Assembly (NCBI GenBank): GCA_029287915.1
Contig: JARFQE010000065.1
Span: forward strand, 1-64,000
Length of the DNA: 64,000 nt
Direction: 5' to 3'
Source of the DNA: Arenicellales bacterium
Lineage (GTDB): Bacteria; Pseudomonadota; Gammaproteobacteria; BMS3Bbin11
The notes under the pieces are model-generated. The model saw nothing but the letters and a program-made list of their open reading frames with translations, was not told the origin of the DNA and searched no databases. This document shows, one piece after another, positions 55,698-64,000 of the stretch. The translations under genes and the position numbers were made by a program. Numbering within the stretch: position 1 is the stretch's first letter; every line of letters starts with the position of its first letter.

Positions 55698-57215
55698 ATG
55701 AGTAGCGCTAACCTTTTTTCCCTGTTCAGTGATAACTTTCCAGCCCAGGCAGATGCAGTTTTTCTGGACGGAATTGATGGCCGGCAACTACGCTACGGAG
55801 AGCTGAATCAACGCACCGGGCAGATGCTCAGCCTGATGAAGAAGCTGTCAATAAAGAAGGGCGATCGCGTCGTTGTTCAGGTTGAAAAGTCCATTGAGGC
55901 TGTGCTGCTATACCTGGGCTGCCTGCGTGCAGGTGTGATCTATATCCCGCTGAATACCGCCTATACCTCGAATGAGGTAAATTTCTTCCTCGGAGACGCA
56001 TCACCACAGCTATTTGTTTGCATGCCGAACAGGCTCGATGAACTGAAAAGTGTGGCACAGCGGCAGGGTGTGCCTGAACTCTTGACACTGGGTGCTGCAG
56101 GTGATGGCGAATTGATGGCAGCTGTGTCGTCAATGCCTGAGTGTGAGGACATCGCTAACATTGCAACAGACGACCTCGCAGCCATCCTTTACACCTCCGG
56201 CACCACCGGACGCTCGAAGGGTGCCATGCTTAGCCATGGCAATCTTGCTGCCAATGCAAGGGTACTATTTGCTTACTGGCACTGGCAAAACAACGATGTG
56301 CTGCTGCATGCACTGCCGATCTATCATGTTCATGGCCTGTTTGTAGCCTTGCACTGTGCCCTGCTGGGCGCTTCACGAGTCATATTCATGCCACGATTCG
56401 AAGTAAGTACTGTATTGCAGAAATTGCCTGAATCTACTGTGATGATGGGGGTGCCAACCTTTTACACCCGTTTGTTAGATGATGCAGGTTTCAACCGAAG
56501 CATCTGCAGTAATATGCGTCTTTTCATCTCTGGTTCTGCGCCACTGCTGGCGGAAACCCATCGTGATTTCGAAGCTCGCACAGGACACCGCATTCTGGAG
56601 CGTTATGGGATGACGGAAACTGGCATGATTACATCCAATCCCTACGATGGAGAGCGTATCGCCGGTACTGTCGGTTATCCCTTACCCGGCATCAGCGCCC
56701 GAGTCGCCGATAATGATGGCAGGGAATTGCCGCGCGGCGAGTCCGGTGTGCTTGAAATTGCAGGACCAAACGTGTTTCAGGGGTACTGGCAGATGCCGGA
56801 TAAAACAGCTGAAGAGTTCCGCGCTGATGGCTGGTTCATCACTGGTGATATCGCGGTGATGGACGATGATGGACGCGTAACCATCGTCGGCCGTGCAAAG
56901 GACCTGATTATTTCAGGTGGTTTCAACGTCTATCCGAAGGAGGTCGAGTCCGAAATAGACGCACTGCCAGGTGTAAAAGAATCGGCAGTGATTGGTGTGC
57001 CACATCCTGACTTCGGAGAAGGGGTGACTGCAATTGTGGTAGCGGATGATAGCACCGAAATCAACGAGCAAATCATCTTTGATGCATTACGCGATCGACT
57101 TGCACGTTTCAAGCAACCGAAGCAGATTTTTATTGTCGATGAATTACCGCGAAATACTATGGGCAAGGTGCAAAAAAACATTCTGCGTAAGAGTTACCGG
57201 GATATTTTCAAATGA
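55698..57215 (+). CDS. matB: Malonyl-CoA synthetase MatB
   Basis: This 505-residue AMP-forming acyl-CoA synthetase resembles rhizobial MatB closely over its length. The P-loop is Y165-T-S-G-T-T-G-R-S-K-G175, the adenine motif is E301-R-Y-G-M-T-E307, and the catalytic lysine is K490 in G-K-V-Q-K. It would join malonate to CoA. In rhizobia matB is paired with a decarboxylase (matA) and a TRAP or MatC carrier; here a TRAP system precedes it but no decarboxylase is visible, so the malonyl-CoA may go to FabD. The stop overlaps the next start (ATGA). Confidence 0.93.
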   Translation: MSSANLFSLFSDNFPAQADAVFLDGIDGRQLRYGELNQRTGQMLSLMKKLSIKKGDRVVVQVEKSIEAVLLYLGCLRAGVIYIPLNTAYTSNEVNFFLGDASPQLFVCMPNRLDELKSVAQRQGVPELLTLGAAGDGELMAAVSSMPECEDIANIATDDLAAILYTSGTTGRSKGAMLSHGNLAANARVLFAYWHWQNNDVLLHALPIYHVHGLFVALHCALLGASRVIFMPRFEVSTVLQKLPESTVMMGVPTFYTRLLDDAGFNRSICSNMRLFISGSAPLLAETHRDFEARTGHRILERYGMTETGMITSNPYDGERIAGTVGYPLPGISARVADNDGRELPRGESGVLEIAGPNVFQGYWQMPDKTAEEFRADGWFITGDIAVMDDDGRVTIVGRAKDLIISGGFNVYPKEVESEIDALPGVKESAVIGVPHPDFGEGVTAIVVADDSTEINEQIIFDALRDRLARFKQPKQIFIVDELPRNTMGKVQKNILRKSYRDIFK

Positions 57216-57652
57216 ACAGTGCAATGGCCACGCTTGAGGAAAAGATTCACCAGACCATTCCACTTAGCCTTGCGATGGGCTACAAGATTGTAGAACTCGA
57301 TGGCCTGCATATTATCGTCGAGGCACCACTGCAGCCGAATATAAATATCCACGGCACCGGATTCGCCGGCAGCATCTATTCTGTTGGTGTATTAACTGCA
57401 TGGGCACTCGTCTATCATGTCATTATCGGGGCGGGTCTTGTTGCTGATCTTGTCATTTCTCGGGCAGCTATTGAGTACAGTGCATCTGTCCATGGCACTA
57501 TTCGCTGTGACTGCCGCCTGGATATGGATCAGGTACAGAGATTTGTCGATGAGCTCGCTGTCAGGCACCATGCACGTATTGAAGCTGCAGTTAACATCGG
57601 TGACAGGCCTGACGCGGAGTTGTTGCTCAGCCTGCATGCGAGTCTACGATGA
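57212..57652 (+). CDS. Hotdog thioesterase of the YiiD C-terminal type
   Basis: This 146-residue protein fits the hotdog-fold YiiD_C thioesterase group. The start region M-x-x-L-E-x-K-I-H-x-x-I-P-L-x-x-x-M-G-Y and the N-x-H-G-T-x-F-A-G-S-I-Y-S segment (about 45-60) are typical. It begins inside the matB stop (ATGA), so MatB and thioesterase are translated together. An acyl-CoA or malonyl-CoA hydrolase that recycles CoA or limits MatB product is one possibility. Confidence 0.85.
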   Translation: MNSAMATLEEKIHQTIPLSLAMGYKIVELDGLHIIVEAPLQPNINIHGTGFAGSIYSVGVLTAWALVYHVIIGAGLVADLVISRAAIEYSASVHGTIRCDCRLDMDQVQRFVDELAVRHHARIEAAVNIGDRPDAELLLSLHASLR

Positions 57653-57673
57653 TAGCAGCCCGGTGTTCTGTAA

Positions 57674-58531
57674 ATGTTAAAAGCTGAACAGACGATGACC
57701 CTGGTGAATGGCGAGGTCTCGTCGTCAATCGACGTGACTGATCGCGGACTACAGTTCGGCGATGGGGTATTTGAAACAATAAGAATAAACAGAGGAAGGC
57801 TGGTATGGTGGCAGCAACATATGAATCGACTGCTGGAGGGATGCCGTTGCCTGCATTTTACCAATCTCCCTAATGTTGATGTGCTGCTGAAAGAAGCTGT
57901 TCAATTATCGGAAAACTGCATGGAAGGAGCGCTTAAGATAATTATTACCCGTGGATTTTCAAACTGTGGTTATACGATTCCACGTGAAATATCGCCGAAC
58001 AGAGTTCTATTGATAAGGCCCGGAGTGAGGAATTCAGCTCAGGCAAGACAGGGTATTAGCATTGGAGTCTGTCAGCAGAGAATTAACAGTGCTACAAATC
58101 TATCAGGCATCAAGCATCTAAATCGACTTGAACAGGTTCTTGCCCGTATGGAATGTGCAACTGAGGGCTGGGACGAAGGCCTGATGCTCAATCAGAGGGA
58201 TAAAGTAATAGAAGGCAGCATGAGTAATCTTTTCGTGTGGCGGCATGATCATTTATTTACTCCAGCACTTGATAATGCAGGTGTTGAGGGAATTACCCGT
58301 GGGATAATCATCAAGCTGGCAGAGAAGTGTGGAATAGCTGTGGAGCAGGGTGAACTTGATGTCCTGGATTTGCCAAATGTCGATGAGCTTTTTGTCTGTA
58401 ATAGCCTGATAGGTATATGGCCAGTATCACAGATTGAGACAGCGAAATCTGGGCAGCTGAACTTCGAAATAGGAGACAAGACCCGCTTTTTGCAACAGCA
58501 ACTGGAGGAGGCTATGTGCTGCGCAGATTGA
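57674..58531 (+). CDS. pabC: 4-amino-4-deoxychorismate lyase PabC
   Basis: This 285-residue PLP fold-type IV enzyme releases p-aminobenzoate for folate synthesis. PLP lysine is K147 (G-I-K-H-L-N-R); G-D-G-V-F-E-T near residue 29 and E-G-S-M-S-N-L-F are conserved. The ATG at 57695 (M8) would match E. coli PabC better. pabB lies 6 kb upstream, separated by the TRAP-matB genes. Overlaps mltG by 16 bases. Confidence 0.93.
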   Translation: MLKAEQTMTLVNGEVSSSIDVTDRGLQFGDGVFETIRINRGRLVWWQQHMNRLLEGCRCLHFTNLPNVDVLLKEAVQLSENCMEGALKIIITRGFSNCGYTIPREISPNRVLLIRPGVRNSAQARQGISIGVCQQRINSATNLSGIKHLNRLEQVLARMECATEGWDEGLMLNQRDKVIEGSMSNLFVWRHDHLFTPALDNAGVEGITRGIIIKLAEKCGIAVEQGELDVLDLPNVDELFVCNSLIGIWPVSQIETAKSGQLNFEIGDKTRFLQQQLEEAMCCAD

Positions 58532-59553
58532 TTCTTTTTTTAATAATCCTGTTGATTATCATTAGCATAATTGCAGGCAACTGGTTACATGATGCAGAAA
58601 ACAGAGTGATTAATTATGAACCTCAAATTATCACTGTGGCGAATGGGACATCAATGCGTGGATTTGCAGATCAACTGGTGTCTGAAGGATTGCTTGATGA
58701 GCCCTGGTCATTCAGAATATGGGCTCGTTATCGTGGCTTAGCAGCTTCACTGAAGGCTGGTGAATACCGGCTCGAGGCCAACACTACATTGCAGGGTCTG
58801 CTGCAACTTGTCACCAGCGGCAAGGTCATTGACTACCCTGTAACATTTATTGAAGGATGGAATTTCAAGCAACTGAGAATGGCCCTGTCAACGCAGAAGA
58901 AGCTTAGACACGAAATCGACGAACTCGATGATCAGGCAATCATGCAAGCGATTGAAGCTGATGGTATACATCCGGAAGGGCGCTTCTACCCCGATACCTA
59001 CCGCTATACATCAAGCATGAGTGATCTGGATATTCTTCGTCGTGCCTATAAAAAAATGGCCGATTTTCTTGTCCTTGAATGGGACCAACGTGAAGACGGT
59101 CTTCCTTTGCAGAACAAGGAACAGGCCCTGGTTCTTGCATCTATTATTGAGAAAGAAACCGGTGTAGCAGATGAACGGCCGATGATAGCCGGCGTGTTTA
59201 TCAATCGGCTACGTAAAGGAATGCGATTACAGACTGATCCGACAGTCATATATGGTATGGGGGAGAACTACAAGGGCAATATTCGAAAAAAAGATCTGTT
59301 GACTGATACCCCGTATAATACCTATACAAGGGCAGGACTGCCGCCTACCCCGATTGCCATGCCAGGGGGTGATTCAATTCGAGCGGCACTACATCCGGCA
59401 GACACCAGGGCACTTTATTTTGTCGCGAAAGGTGATGGAACACATCATTTCTCGACGACGCTTACTGAACACAACGAAGCTGTGATTAAATACCAGTTAA
59501 AAGGACGACGTAAAAATTTTACATCATATGATACTTCTGCCACCAAAAAGTGA
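58516..59553 (+). CDS. mltG: Endolytic murein transglycosylase MltG
   Basis: This 345-residue inner-membrane enzyme cuts nascent glycan strands. One N-terminal transmembrane helix (about 4-22), a LysM-like region, and the catalytic Glu in A-S-I-I-E-K-E-T. The start is GTG inside pabC. The C-terminal Y-N-T-Y and P-x-P-I-A-x-P-G segments are typical. Confidence 0.96.
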   Translation: MLRRLILFLIILLIIISIIAGNWLHDAENRVINYEPQIITVANGTSMRGFADQLVSEGLLDEPWSFRIWARYRGLAASLKAGEYRLEANTTLQGLLQLVTSGKVIDYPVTFIEGWNFKQLRMALSTQKKLRHEIDELDDQAIMQAIEADGIHPEGRFYPDTYRYTSSMSDLDILRRAYKKMADFLVLEWDQREDGLPLQNKEQALVLASIIEKETGVADERPMIAGVFINRLRKGMRLQTDPTVIYGMGENYKGNIRKKDLLTDTPYNTYTRAGLPPTPIAMPGGDSIRAALHPADTRALYFVAKGDGTHHFSTTLTEHNEAVIKYQLKGRRKNFTSYDTSATKK

Positions 59554-59681
59554 AAGCGGACATTACAAAAATGATGTCACAGGCAAAAATACGGGCACCC
59601 AGTGAAGTTCTAAACTGTATTTATGCAACAGCGTCAAAGGAATCCATCATGCGCAGGAATAGCGTGTTTGAAGTGTATTAG
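59550..59681 (+). CDS. Possible small ORF overlapping mltG end, 43 residues
   Basis: The GTG overlaps the mltG stop (GTGA) and the ORF runs 43 codons to TAG with no signal peptide or recognised motif. It is basic with scattered hydrophobic residues. The overlap is typical of real coupled genes in this cluster, but the length and lack of family make it weak. It occupies most of the 163-base gap before tmk. Confidence 0.3.
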   Translation: MKADITKMMSQAKIRAPSEVLNCIYATASKESIMRRNSVFEVY

Positions 59682-59716
59682 TCATTCGTATACACCAGTT
59701 TTCAATCAACTAAGCT

Positions 59717-60352
59717 ATGTCAGGAAAATTCATCACTCTCGAAGGCGGCGAAGGGGCAGGTAAAACCACCTGTCTCAAGCATATCGAGAAACGTATAAAA
59801 GAAGCCGGCATCGACCTTTGTGTTACACGAGAACCCGGCGGCACCAGAACAGGCGAAAAGATTCGCGAGATACTTCTGGATCGGGGTAATTTCGATATTC
59901 TTGATGATACTGAGTTGATATTAATGTTTGCTGCTCGATCGCAACATTTGAATGAAGTAATTAGCCCCGCCCTGGTCGCCGGTACGTGGGTGCTATGTGA
60001 TCGATTCACAGATGCCACCTATGCCTACCAGGGAGGAGGCAGAGGCATAAGCCAGCAACGCATAGCTGATCTGGAGCATTGGGTGCAAAAGGGCCTGAAG
60101 CCGGATCTCACTCTATTACTGGATCTTCCTGTTGACGTGGGACTTGAACGGGCAGGCAAACGTAGTACCCCTGACCGTTTTGAATCGGAAGATATTTCTT
60201 TCATGCAAAGAATGCGCTTAACTTACCTGGACATCGCCAGTCGAGAACCGGAAAGAGTCAAAGTAATCGATTCTTCACAAGCACTGGGGAATGTACTGTC
60301 GCAGATAGACAGTATATTGGATGATTTGCTTGCCGGAGCAACCAGTGAATAA
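59717..60352 (+). CDS. tmk: Thymidylate kinase
   Basis: This 211-residue kinase phosphorylates dTMP to dTDP. P-loop G-G-E-G-A-G-K-T-T (about 10-18), D-R-F-T-D-A-T-Y-A-Y-Q-G-G-G-R motif and the LID region are all present. The stop overlaps holB by eight bases. Confidence 0.97.
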   Translation: MSGKFITLEGGEGAGKTTCLKHIEKRIKEAGIDLCVTREPGGTRTGEKIREILLDRGNFDILDDTELILMFAARSQHLNEVISPALVAGTWVLCDRFTDATYAYQGGGRGISQQRIADLEHWVQKGLKPDLTLLLDLPVDVGLERAGKRSTPDRFESEDISFMQRMRLTYLDIASREPERVKVIDSSQALGNVLSQIDSILDDLLAGATSE

Positions 60353-61409
60353 GCAGGATTTATTGCCCTGGACACAACAAGCCTTTGAAGCTTTTTTCAG
60401 CGCTCATGACAGACAGGCGCATGCCTATTTGCTCGCTGGTCATTCAGGCCTTGGTAAGACTGTCTTTGCAGAAGTGCTGGCAAAAACAATGCTATGCCAG
60501 GAACAGGGAAATGATGCCTGTGGCCGTTGCCACTCATGCCAGTTGTTTGAAAGTGGTACCCATCCCGATCTGCATGTACTGCAAAGTGAAAAACGCACAC
60601 TGGAAATTGCAAACTTACTTGCGACTTATGCTCCTCGCTACCTTGAAGACGAGAGCAAACGAAAAAAACGTAAAAATCCTTCTGCTGCCATTACTATAGA
60701 TCAGGTCAGAGATGTCATTCCTGATATCAATACGCGACCTCATATTTCAGCCTGTCGCATTATTATTCTCAATACTGCAGAAGATTTGAACATCAATGCG
60801 GCAAACAGTTTGTTAAAGTCGCTGGAAGAACCGCCATCAGAATGTTTTTTTCTACTAATCAGTCATCAAGCGGGTCGACTATTGCCCACCTTGCGAAGTC
60901 GTTGTAACCGTATTGATTTCCGTACCCCTGATAAAGCACTGGCCCTGAAATGGCTGAATAGTCGCTTGCCAGGGAGATCGGATACTGTTGATTTGCTTGA
61001 CCGTGCTGCCGGCTTGCCCTTACGTGCAGTGGCACTTGCAGAAGGCAATCAAATACCTGATGAATCTAGAATTGTTCATACGATGCTGCAGCTGGCTAAC
61101 CGAAAAATTGATCCGGTAACAGCAGCCGCTGAGATGATTAAGGATACTGAACTGGTAGATATACTTGCCCCAATTCAGGTATTTATCGGCAACATTATCA
61201 GGCTAAAATTTGTCACACACACCAATTCAGTAAGAAAAAATGATGATGACAGGGTATTGATTGATATCGGAAACAGGTTAAACTTTAAAGAATTGTTCAC
61301 ATATCTTGATAACGTCTCAGTAAGTAAACAACTGGCGGGTGGGCCACTTGATGATTTACTTGCACTGGAAAATGATTTAATCAGCTGGCAAAAATTGTTT
61401 CACAAATAG
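60345..61409 (+). CDS. holB: DNA polymerase III delta' subunit HolB
   Basis: This 354-residue clamp-loader subunit has an AAA+ fold: A-G-H-S-G-L-G-K-T (about 33-41), a four-Cys zinc module C-x8-C-x2-C-x2-C (about 55-70) and sensor L-L-K-S-L-E-E-P-P. Compared with E. coli a basic insert (about residues 100-120) lies before the D-Q-V-R region. I chose the GTG at 60345, which has GGAG six bases upstream and overlaps tmk; an earlier in-frame start at 60321 is unlikely. Confidence 0.95.
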   Translation: MNKQDLLPWTQQAFEAFFSAHDRQAHAYLLAGHSGLGKTVFAEVLAKTMLCQEQGNDACGRCHSCQLFESGTHPDLHVLQSEKRTLEIANLLATYAPRYLEDESKRKKRKNPSAAITIDQVRDVIPDINTRPHISACRIIILNTAEDLNINAANSLLKSLEEPPSECFFLLISHQAGRLLPTLRSRCNRIDFRTPDKALALKWLNSRLPGRSDTVDLLDRAAGLPLRAVALAEGNQIPDESRIVHTMLQLANRKIDPVTAAAEMIKDTELVDILAPIQVFIGNIIRLKFVTHTNSVRKNDDDRVLIDIGNRLNFKELFTYLDNVSVSKQLAGGPLDDLLALENDLISWQKLFHK

Positions 61410-61438
61410 TAATCAGGTCTGCATAAGAGGTGGAGTGA

Positions 61439-61798
61439 ATGTCTAATGATGACAATATTGTAAAGCGTCCAGGGGTATTATCCCTGGCTATAAAAGATAA
61501 AAATGCCCTGTATGCTGCCTATATGCCTTTTATTAAAAACGGTGGCTTGTTTATCCCAACTACTCGGAAATATAAACTGGGTGAGGAAGTTTTTATGCTG
61601 CTAAAACTGCTAAATGGAAATGAAAAGATACCAGTCGCTGGCCGCGTTGTCTGGATTACTCCGCAGGGCGCCCAGGGCCAGAAACATGCAGGTGTCGGTA
61701 TTCAGTTCAACCAGAAGGATTCTGGTCCAGCCAGAGATAAAATCGAAACATTGCTAGGCGGCGCATTAAAATCAACTCGACCGACCCATACGCTATAA
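61439..61798 (+). CDS. pilZ: PilZ-domain protein
   Basis: This 119-residue single-domain PilZ protein is the holB-adjacent type needed for type IV pilus biogenesis in Pseudomonas. It has the L-F-I-P-T and G-R-V-V-W-I-T-P motifs of the fold but lacks the R-x3-R motif for c-di-GMP, as expected for this branch, so it probably does not bind the messenger. The GGAG lies before the ATG. Confidence 0.9.
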   Translation: MSNDDNIVKRPGVLSLAIKDKNALYAAYMPFIKNGGLFIPTTRKYKLGEEVFMLLKLLNGNEKIPVAGRVVWITPQGAQGQKHAGVGIQFNQKDSGPARDKIETLLGGALKSTRPTHTL

Positions 61799-61907
61799 AT
61801 TTTCATCAAAGCGGGCGCAGCGAGTCAATATTATAAAAATTATCAAGCACGGAGATTGATCCCTCTCGTTGTCCCGGCTATAACCCGTCCGCAGAGAACA
61901 CCAAACC

Positions 61908-62690
61908 ATGCTCGTCGATTCCCATTGCCATATAAATTTTGAACCCCTATCGGAAGATACCGAAGGTGTCATTCAGCGCGCCCATGACATGGGTGTTGAA
62001 CACATGCTCTGCGTATCGGTAAATATGGAAGATTATCCCGAAGTGCTGGCGTTGGCCAGAAGCTATGATTTTATTTATGCCTCTGTCGGTGTGCATCCTA
62101 ATCATGATGAGGGAAGAGAACCGAGTACCGAAGAGCTGGTTGAACTTGCCCAGGATCCTGATGTAGTAGCAATTGGTGAAACCGGTCTCGACTACTTTCG
62201 CAGCAGCGGCGATATGAGCTGGCAGAAAGAACGCTTTGCGCGCCATATTCATGCCGGCATCGAGTCGAATAGACCACTAATAATTCATACCCGAGAAGCG
62301 GCATTAGATACCATGGACATGCTGCAAGCAGAGCAGGCCAGTCAGTGTGGTGGAGTCATGCACTGTTTTGCTGAAGACTGGAAAACCGCAAAGCGGGCAC
62401 TGGATATCGGTTTCTATATCTCGTTTTCAGGGATTCTGACCTTTAAAAATGCACAGGACATGCGCGAGGTAGCGAAAAAAGTGCCATTAGATCTTTTACT
62501 TGTTGAAACGGACTCCCCCTACCTGGCACCGGTTCCGATGCGCGGAAAAACCAATGAGCCTGCCTTCACCACTTATGTGGCCGACATGCTTGCAGAGGTG
62601 AAGGGCGTCAGCAAAGAAGAGATCGCCAGGGCAACAACGGATAATTTTTTCAATCTGTTCCAGGCAGCCAATAGAAAGCAGGCCGCCTGA
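61908..62690 (+). CDS. tatD: TatD-family metal-dependent deoxyribonuclease
   Basis: This 260-residue TIM-barrel hydrolase has D-S-H6-C-H8 at the start, G-E-T-G-L-D-Y, I-I-H-T-R, M-H-C-F and V-E-T-D-S-P-Y-L-A-P in order, the full metal-ligand set. It corresponds to YcfH, encoded after holB in E. coli. Length normal. Confidence 0.95.
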   Translation: MLVDSHCHINFEPLSEDTEGVIQRAHDMGVEHMLCVSVNMEDYPEVLALARSYDFIYASVGVHPNHDEGREPSTEELVELAQDPDVVAIGETGLDYFRSSGDMSWQKERFARHIHAGIESNRPLIIHTREAALDTMDMLQAEQASQCGGVMHCFAEDWKTAKRALDIGFYISFSGILTFKNAQDMREVAKKVPLDLLLVETDSPYLAPVPMRGKTNEPAFTTYVADMLAEVKGVSKEEIARATTDNFFNLFQAANRKQAA

Positions 62691-62919
62691 AGCAGAACAC
62701 CCCCTCTATTGTAAATCTGTATAGCTGCTGTACCAACATCACCAAATTATTACTAACGCTGTTTAAATATAGTACATAGGCCATAAAATAAATTAATAGG
62801 CTGTCTATATATATACTTACTTTCAGCTGATACTTAAACTTTATTCATAAAAATAATTGATTATTCACTTTTAAGAATTAGAGTTATAAATCGCATATCC
62901 ATACTAGTGAGGGTCTGAT

Positions 62920-63150
62920 ATGGCAGAAGACGATTTTGATGACGAGTTTGATGCCGGTGATGATAAGGATCTTGCCGATATTGAGGCATTATCGGTAATT
63001 ACTGACAACCTGGAAGATGTCATTGAGCCGGGTAATAAAAAGCTAAAACTCCCTACTGCCCGCAATCGTATTGATGACTATCTGGAACGTCGTCGCCTGC
63101 GTGATGAAATGGGCGACTTGGACTTCGACATCGATTTCGATATAGATTGA
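62920..63150 (+). CDS. PA3496-family acidic small protein
   Basis: This 76-residue acidic protein has a central R-N-R-I-D-D-Y-L-E-x-R-R-L-R-D-E segment, the signature of the PA3496 family (putative envelope integrity), and ends in D-F-D-I-D-F-D-I-D. The first 20 residues are very acidic. GAGGG lies before the ATG. No signal peptide. Function is not established. Confidence 0.85.
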   Translation: MAEDDFDDEFDAGDDKDLADIEALSVITDNLEDVIEPGNKKLKLPTARNRIDDYLERRRLRDEMGDLDFDIDFDID

Positions 63151-63201
63151 TAAACAGTAGCATGCTGCACAATGCTAACGATGAACGATCGATTTGGCTG
63201 A

Positions 63202-64000
63202 TCACAAGGTTTGCCTGAACTTCACAATGCTCACTGATACAAACAGCAATGCAAAGGCAGTGAGAGAGACAAACGATGTGATTAAATCCTGAAAATGCGT
63301 CTGTTTGATCAATAAAGCCCGAATGATCTCGACGAAATAGGTAAACGGAATAACATAACTGATCGGCCTTACAATATCCGGTATCGCCTCGAGAGGGAAA
63401 ATAAAACCGGATAATAAAATGGATGGAACGATTATAAATATAGCGATAAACATGGCCTGCTGCTGAGTCCTGGCGATCAGGGAAATAAGTAAACCCAGTG
63501 AAATCATTACCGCGACAAAAATCAATGCAAGGAAAAACAATAATAGATGGGACACTGGCTGGGGCAGGTCGAATAACAGCCATCCTGCAGCAAGAATAAA
63601 ATAAAAATCCGCCACTGCAATGATTATGTACGGTAGCAGCTTTCCAATGACAAACGTGGTTTTACTCATTGGTGTCACCAGCAGCTGTTCCAGTGTTTTC
63701 TTCTCGCGTTCGCGGACAACGGATATTCCGGTAAGGATCAGGGCAATCTGCATGATCAGCACACCAATGACACCTGGCAGAAAAAACCAGGTCTCTTTTT
63801 CATCAGGATTGAACAATATCTCGGTATCCATGATAAATGGGTCCTGTGCAATGACCACATTCTCTGCTTCGGCATCGGTGAAATACATATCATTGGTCAC
63901 ACTTTCGTCTGTTGCACTGTTCGAGTTGTATTTCATCGCTGTAGTCAACGACGGCATGGTACCATCGACGAAGAAGGTGATATGCGGCTGCTGGTTATCT
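63202..64000 (-). CDS. ABC-2 type transporter permease (5' end missing)
   Basis: The C-terminal 266 residues of an ABC-2 permease of the YhhJ/YbhS type. A periplasmic domain leads to about five helices, including the R-E-R-E-K-K-T-L-E-Q-L-L-V-T-P segment typical of this family after the second helix. The reading frame is open to the window edge and an internal Met at 63957 is not the start. Such permeases work with an ATPase and often a membrane-fusion protein to export drugs or lipids; those genes would be to the right. Confidence 0.93.
   Translation of the reverse strand, partial: DNQQPHITFFVDGTMPSLTTAMKYNSNSATDESVTNDMYFTDAEAENVVIAQDPFIMDTEILFNPDEKETWFFLPGVIGVLIMQIALILTGISVVREREKKTLEQLLVTPMSKTTFVIGKLLPYIIIAVADFYFILAAGWLLFDLPQPVSHLLLFFLALIFVAVMISLGLLISLIARTQQQAMFIAIFIIVPSILLSGFIFPLEAIPDIVRPISYVIPFTYFVEIIRALLIKQTHFQDLITSFVSLTAFALLFVSVSIVKFRQTL

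Noticed and set aside
54893..57215. TauE plus MatB as a sulfoacetate degradation unit
   Set aside because: MatB resembles rhizobial malonyl-CoA synthetase along its length, and no sulfoacetaldehyde dehydrogenase or desulfonating enzyme is nearby; kept only as an alternative.

Overview
The window is a chromosomal segment of a gammaproteobacterium, most likely a sulfur oxidiser. The left edge carries dsrA (dissimilatory, probably reverse-acting, sulfite reductase alpha subunit). Most other genes are standard gammaproteobacterial housekeeping genes in familiar order: rne/rluC/HAD, maf/rpmF/plsX/fabH/fabD/fabG/acpP/fabF/pabC/mltG/tmk/holB/pilZ/tatD, cysM/rlmD, and lexA with a Y-family polymerase. 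The first 41 bases are a Nextera library adapter, so the contig begins inside dsrA because of sequencing or assembly, not biology. I saw no rRNA, tRNA, CRISPR array, insertion sequence or prophage.

Layout. 0.04-1.1 kb: dsrA. 1.5-7.9 kb: poorly characterised envelope genes, namely a membrane-anchored protein, a lipoprotein alpha/beta hydrolase, an orphan ribbon-helix-helix protein, a membrane-anchored beta-propeller translationally coupled to a second hydrolase, a 44-residue Cys-pair ORF and an LpxO-type hydroxylase. 8.1-12 kb: a coiled-coil membrane protein, a DUF4136 lipoprotein, a Crp/Fnr regulator and an SPOR/Sel1-repeat protein. 12-14.3 kb: an SOS cassette of lexA, dinB and a compact SRAP (YedK-like) protein. 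14.8-20.7 kb: a small exported protein, sppA, an RpfE-like protein, an outer-membrane barrel behind an FNR-type promoter, and recJ. 20.8-29.2 kb: a YegP-like protein, an arylsulfatase, a patatin lipase, MscS, a porin, an exported glutaminase and an AspT-type transporter. 29.4-33.5 kb: cysM, a degenerate PolB-like exonuclease, rlmD and a small barrel. 33.6-39.3 kb: rne, rluC, a HAD phosphatase, yajD and a small protein. 39.4-44.4 kb: an FNR-controlled TauE/DsbD-like membrane protein, a class III cyclase with TPRs, maf and a CPA2 antiporter. 44.6-62.7 kb: the fatty-acid/folate/DNA-replication cluster. 62.9-64 kb: a PA3496-like acidic protein and the C-terminal part of an ABC-2 permease.

The most interesting arrangement is in the fatty-acid cluster. 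Between pabB and pabC sit a complete TRAP transporter (dctP, dctQ, dctM), a TauE/SafE permease, a malonyl-CoA synthetase (matB) and a hotdog thioesterase. MatB would make malonyl-CoA, the substrate of FabD encoded 8 kb upstream. I read this as a malonate uptake-and-activation module placed next to fatty-acid synthesis, which could feed FabD without acetyl-CoA carboxylase. This is inference from family identity and position.

Two FNR-type promoters, each with a palindrome about 41 bp from the expected start and a matching -10 element, point to oxygen-responsive control of the DsbD-like protein and of an outer-membrane barrel. Both fit an organism living at oxic/anoxic interfaces.
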